8,441 nt of DNA from Acidimicrobiales bacterium. GTDB taxonomy: Bacteria; Actinomycetota; Acidimicrobiia; Acidimicrobiales; VFJN01. Of this stretch, positions 6,301-8,441 are shown piece by piece; within the stretch, counting starts at the first letter, position 1, and each line of letters begins with the position of its first letter. The stretch lies in assembly GCA_016936035.1 (NCBI GenBank), contig JAFGPU010000194.1, forward strand, positions 1 to 8,441. Reading direction: 5' to 3'. The position numbers and the translations under genes are program-made. Below the pieces are notes generated by a model. It made no database searches and had not been told where the DNA came from. It saw only the letters and a program-made list of their open reading frames with translations.

Positions 6301-8441
6301 CTACGGCGAGCGCGGTGCCGTCCCTGCATCGACCACCCTGGGCTCGGTCAAGTCGCAGATCGGTCACACGAAGTGCGCCGCCGGCATCGCCGGCATGATC
6401 AAGGTGGTCCACGCCCTGCACCGGGGCGTGCTCCCCCCGACGCTCAACCTGACCGATCCCAACGAGGCCTACGACGCCAAGACCAGCCCGTTCGTGTTCG
6501 GCGACGTCGCCCGGCCGTGGGTGGGTGGCGACCGTCGGGCCGCGGTCAGCGCGTTCGGGTTCGGCGGGTCGAACTTCCATGCCGTCCTGACCGCCTACGA
6601 CGGGGACGACGAGCCCCGCCACGCCGTGCACCACTGGCCGGCCGAGCTGTTCCTCGTGCGTGGGTCCGACCCGGCCGAGGCCGCCTCCGAGCTCGCCCGC
6701 CTCGAGGCGCTGCTGGACGCCGACGACGCGGCCGGGCGCCCCTGGCGCCTCCGCGACCTGGCGCGCACGGTGCACGGTCGGCGCCGCACCAGCCCGGTGC
6801 AGCTCGCGATCGTCGCCGACGACGTGGACGACCTGCGGACCAAGGTCGAGCGCGCCCGCACGGGTCACGCGGGCCGCGGCGTGTTCCTCGCGGGCACGAC
6901 GCCGGCGGGCGACGAGACCGCCGGCGAGCCGCCTCTGGTCGCCTTCCTGTACCCGGGTCAGGGCAGCCAGCGACCCCACATGATGGGCGACCTGTTCGTG
7001 GCGTTCCCGGCGCTGCGCCGCTTCCTCGAGCTGGGCGACGACGACCTGGTCGACCGCATGTTCCCGCCTGCGGCGTTCGGCGAGGCGGCCGGTGAGCGAG
7101 CGGCCGCCCTCACCGACACCCGCATGGCCCAGCCGGCGCTCGGCATCGCGGCCCTGGCGATGACCGCGCTGCTCGAGGCCTGCGGGGTCCGCCCCGACGC
7201 GGTGGGCGGCCACAGCTTCGGCGAGCTCGCCGCCCTGGTGGTGGCGGGCGCCATCGACGAGCGTCACCTGGTCGACCTCAGCCGAGCTCGCGGCCAGGCG
7301 ATCCTCGACGCCTCGCCCGACGACGACCCGGGCGCGATGGCCGCGGTGCGCGGCCCGGTCGAGCAGGTGCGCGCCGCCCTGGGGGACCGGCCCGGCGTCA
7401 TCGTGGCCAACGACAACGCCCCCGACCAGTGCGTCGTCTCCGGCCCGACCGACGACGTCGAGGCGGCCGTGGCGCACCTGTCCACCGCTGGACTGCGCGC
7501 CCGGCGGCTGCCCGTCGCGTGCGCCTTCCACACGCCGCGCCTCGAGGTCGCGGCCCGGGCCCTGGCCGCCCGGCTCGACGCCGTCGACGTCGTGGCGCCC
7601 CGCATCCCGGTGTGGTCGAACACGACGGCCGCGCCCTACCCCGACGACGTGGCCGGGCTGCGGGCGCTGCTGGCCCGCCAGGTGGCCGCTCCTGTGGCGT
7701 TCCGCCAGCAGGTCGAGGCCATGTACGACGCCGGCGCCCGGGTGTTCGTGGAAGCGGGCCCGGGCCGGGTGCTGACCCAGCTGGTGGGACAGATCCTGGG
7801 CGACCGGCCCCACACGGCGGTGGCCTGCGATGCGTCGGGCGAGCACGGCATCCGCCGCTACCTGACGGCGCTGGCCGAGCTGGCGGTCGCCGGCGTGGCC
7901 GTCGACGACACGCTTCTCTACGACGGGCGTGATGCCGTCGAGGTCGACCCCGCGCAGGCGCCGCGACGGGCGCCCTACCTGCTGAACGGCAGCCAGGTGC
8001 GCACGGCGGACGGCGACCTCGCGCCGGGATCGCTGCCGCCCGCCACCCACTTCCCGCGGATCGACCTCGGCCAAGGACCGGCGCCGTCACCCGCCGGCGG
8101 AGACGACCCCCAGGTCGTCGTGGCCGAGTACCTCCGCAGCATGCAGCAGATCGTGGCCGCCGAGCGCGACGTCGTGTTGGCCGCCCTGGGCGCGCCGCCG
8201 GTGACGGCGAGCAGCGTCTCGCCGCCGCCGGTCATCGACGCGCCGTCGTCGCCCGCCACGGCCGGCCCGTCCGACGGCCGACCTGCAGACGCGACGGGCG
8301 AGGAGGCCGTGCGCACGGCATCGGGGAAGGCGCCTGCGCTCGACGCCGAGGTGCTGCTCGGGACGATCGTCGGGATCGTGAGCGAGCGGACCGGCTACCC
8401 CGAGGAGATGCTCGACCCGGACCTCGACCTCGAGGCGGAGC
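3311..8441 (+). CDS. PfaA-like type I PKS / PUFA-type 'secondary lipid' synthase with N-terminal FMN-reductase-like barrels (3' end outside window)
   Basis: Iterative multidomain synthase expected to build a long acyl or polyketide chain from malonyl units in the cytoplasm. The frame runs 1710 codons without a stop and leaves the window open. Order by residue: nitronate-monooxygenase-like barrel 1 (about 11-221), barrel 2 (about 303-560), helical linker, ketosynthase (655-1095), acyltransferase (1208-1510), helical segment EYLRSMQQIVAAERDVVLAAL (1606-1626), Pro/Ala/Ser-rich linker, start of an acyl carrier protein (from 1678). All ketosynthase and acyltransferase catalytic residues are present. 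Features such as EDSFPGVLANVIAGRIANRL, HWPAELFLVRG between KS and AT, GHSFGE, and GYPEEMLDPDLDLEAE of the carrier match PfaA/HglE-type synthases rather than modular antibiotic PKSs. Missing but expected downstream: further carriers, ketoreductase, dehydratase. It is probably the first gene of a lipid locus. The product is unknown: a polyunsaturated fatty acid, glycolipid-type alcohol or other polyketide lipid. No promoter is obvious; a GTG start follows a structured 195-base spacer. Confidence 0.93.
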   Translation, partial: MTSGPHHHDRELIVGITPGSRPDGRLVVGLCRAGTLGVLDLGTDPSRALTEAALVEARHTGPFGVRVTPLAGLGPGELPGAVDTVIVTDPSLVRPHREAERRVLAEVTSLPEAQAAVTEGADGLVAKGSEAGGRIGEETAFVLLQRIVAAVELPVWLQGGIGLNTAAAAIAGGARGVVLDAQLALARESTLPTAVRTAIAAMDGSETVVVGGHRLYARPDLPAPAPDAAAGEVAPRLGADDLHGDLVPVGQDGSFASALAGRHKTAGGIVQALRAAIDHQLAAACERRPLDPGAGTAATRGTAYPVAQGPMTRVSDRSAFAAAVAGGGGLPFLALSLMRGDEIRDLLAETAAAVGDRPWGVGVLGFVPPELRDEQLAAVRQARPPVALIAGGRPSQAAPLEAEGIATFLHVPSPGLLDRFWKDGARRFVFEGRECGGHVGPRSSFALWQRQMDRLLAEPDLDGVEVFFAGGIHDARSAAMVAALAVPLVERGASIGVLMGTAYVMTTEAVETGAITPTFQEAAVACSDTVLLETSPGHATRCVASEYVHAFEKRKADLVAAGTDVRALWTELEGLNLGRLRIAAKGVVREGDALDHVGADVQRREGMFMIGQVAALRAAATSISRLHDDVSAGAAGILEALGGARHRPPEVAAPVDVAVIGTAGVFPGAVEVEQYWANIVAGEDAITEVPAERWSVERYYDPDAVLTDAGVKTPSKWGGFLPDVPFDPMRYGIPPRSITSIGNDQLLSLEVASAALADAGYADRPFDRARTSVVFGAETGTDLAQAYGFRAALPHFTGTVPDALTHIPRLTEDSFPGVLANVIAGRIANRLDLGGANYTVDAACGASMAALSAACGELSSGASDMVLCGGTDLHNGIYDYLLFAATHALSPTGRCRTFDSAADGIALGEGIGCIVLKRLDDAERDGDRILAVIRSVAASSDGRSLGLTAPRAEGQRRALERAYDRAGVSPSTVGLVEAHGTGTVVGDRTELATLTEVYGERGAVPASTTLGSVKSQIGHTKCAAGIAGMIKVVHALHRGVLPPTLNLTDPNEAYDAKTSPFVFGDVARPWVGGDRRAAVSAFGFGGSNFHAVLTAYDGDDEPRHAVHHWPAELFLVRGSDPAEAASELARLEALLDADDAAGRPWRLRDLARTVHGRRRTSPVQLAIVADDVDDLRTKVERARTGHAGRGVFLAGTTPAGDETAGEPPLVAFLYPGQGSQRPHMMGDLFVAFPALRRFLELGDDDLVDRMFPPAAFGEAAGERAAALTDTRMAQPALGIAALAMTALLEACGVRPDAVGGHSFGELAALVVAGAIDERHLVDLSRARGQAILDASPDDDPGAMAAVRGPVEQVRAALGDRPGVIVANDNAPDQCVVSGPTDDVEAAVAHLSTAGLRARRLPVACAFHTPRLEVAARALAARLDAVDVVAPRIPVWSNTTAAPYPDDVAGLRALLARQVAAPVAFRQQVEAMYDAGARVFVEAGPGRVLTQLVGQILGDRPHTAVACDASGEHGIRRYLTALAELAVAGVAVDDTLLYDGRDAVEVDPAQAPRRAPYLLNGSQVRTADGDLAPGSLPPATHFPRIDLGQGPAPSPAGGDDPQVVVAEYLRSMQQIVAAERDVVLAALGAPPVTASSVSPPPVIDAPSSPATAGPSDGRPADATGEEAVRTASGKAPALDAEVLLGTIVGIVSERTGYPEEMLDPDLDLEAE
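3341..3973 (+). other. Domain: nitronate-monooxygenase/FabK-like barrel 1, probably non-catalytic
   Basis: Compact TIM-barrel-like unit at residues about 11-221 of the synthase. LVVGLCRAGTLGVLDLG resembles the first barrel turns of nitronate monooxygenases, and PVWLQGGIGLNTAAAAIAGGARGVV resembles their FMN-phosphate-binding GGI...GA segment. The motif that in the family usually reads GxEAGGHxG is here GSEAGGRIG, with Arg134 in the His position. The barrel is shorter than free-standing enzymes. It is probably a duplicated, structural or flavin-binding copy; catalysis is doubtful. Confidence 0.72.
4217..4990 (+). other. Domain: nitronate-monooxygenase/PfaD-like FMN barrel 2 (candidate enoyl reductase)
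   Basis: Residues about 303-560 of the synthase. It starts with AYPVAQGPMTRVSD, the typical QGPM entry of FMN-dependent 2-nitropropane-dioxygenase/enoyl-reductase barrels. The motif EGRECGGHVG keeps the family His at residue 438. The phosphate-binding end is FFAGGIHDARSA (GGI at 470-472) and GVLMGTAY (499-503). By analogy with PfaD of PUFA synthases it could reduce enoyl intermediates; this role is inferred, not shown. Confidence 0.78.
5273..6595 (+). other. Domain: beta-ketoacyl synthase (KS)
   Basis: Residues about 655-1095. It begins VDVAVIGTAGVFPGA. The nucleophile is Cys844 in VDAACGAS, and the two histidines are His979 in EAHGTGT and His1019 in KSQIGHTK. The end is AFGFGGSNFHAVL. The site reads CGAS where many relatives have CASS or CSSS, a mild variation. 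All catalytic residues are intact, so chain elongation activity is expected. Confidence 0.95.
6932..7840 (+). other. Domain: malonyl-type acyltransferase (AT)
   Basis: Residues about 1208-1510. It begins VAFLYPGQGSQ, has catalytic Ser1302 in GHSFGE, the RGQAI arginine region, and His1407 in CAFHTP. CAFH resembles the HAFH signature of malonyl-CoA-loading domains rather than the YASH of methylmalonyl ones, so malonyl-CoA is the predicted extender. The end VFVEAGPGRVLTQLV is standard. Confidence 0.92.
8342..8441 (+). other. Domain: first part of a PUFA-type acyl carrier protein, cut by the window edge
   Basis: From residue 1678, VLLGTIVGIVSERTGYPEEM followed by LDPDLDLEAE matches the first helix and loop of PUFA-synthase carrier domains. 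In that family the next residues contain GIDSIK, with the Ser that receives phosphopantetheine, so the active serine should lie within about ten codons past the window. Confidence 0.85.

Noticed and set aside
3775..7095. Stop-free frame of about 1100 codons on the plus strand, overlapping the synthase.
   Set aside because: Its product is almost entirely Arg/Pro/Ala/Gly runs. The frame holding the catalytic motifs is the one starting at 3311.
4316..8074. Stop-free frame of about 1250 codons on the minus strand, opposite the synthase.
   Set aside because: It is rich in Arg, Gly, Ala, His and Val, with repetitive low-complexity composition and no recognisable domain. It mirrors the codon bias of a high-GC gene with intact KS, AT and ACP motifs on the plus strand.
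1..8441. CRISPR arrays, tRNA or rRNA genes, insertion sequences, attachment sites.
   Set aside because: I saw no regularly spaced repeats, tRNA- or rRNA-like sequence, transposase motifs or flanking direct repeats by reading. A covariance-model and repeat search would be needed to exclude small RNAs.

Overview
The window is high-GC DNA with GTG starts, purine-rich ribosome binding sites and overwhelmingly G/C third codon positions, which points to an actinobacterium. The lipase family and the mega-synthase type would fit a non-model lineage such as Acidimicrobiia, but taxonomy cannot be settled from the sequence alone.

Layout: (1) 1-1095 (+) is the 3' part of a membrane-bound NarL-type sensor histidine kinase whose 5' end lies outside the window. 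(2) 1078-1713 (-) is a TetR-family repressor, convergent with the kinase and overlapping its end by 18 bp. (3) 1714-1933 is a compact control region with a perfect 14-bp palindrome (likely TetR operator) and a near-consensus sigma-70-type promoter pointing right. (4) 1934-3115 (+) is an exported, probably lipid-anchored lipase of the secretory LIP family, followed by a strong hairpin terminator. (5) 3116-3310 is a structured spacer ending in a strong ribosome binding site. (6) 3311-8441 (+) is one uninterrupted reading frame of at least 1710 codons that runs off the right edge.

The last gene is the main content: a PfaA-like iterative type I polyketide/polyunsaturated-fatty-acid ('secondary lipid') synthase. 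Its order is FMN-type nitronate-monooxygenase/enoyl-reductase-like barrel 1, a second such barrel, ketosynthase, malonyl-type acyltransferase, a helical linker, and the first part of a PUFA-type acyl carrier protein at the window edge. In classical marine PUFA systems the related FMN enoyl reductase (PfaD) is a separate protein; here related barrels sit at the N-terminus of the synthase chain. The first barrel has Arg where the second keeps the family's usual His, so it may be a non-catalytic duplicate.

Working model (inference): the right part is the start of a lipid/polyketide locus continuing beyond the window. The TetR repressor controls itself and perhaps the lipase promoter. The lipase may release fatty acids outside the membrane, but no direct link to the synthase is shown. 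The kinase probably belongs to a separate unit to the left.
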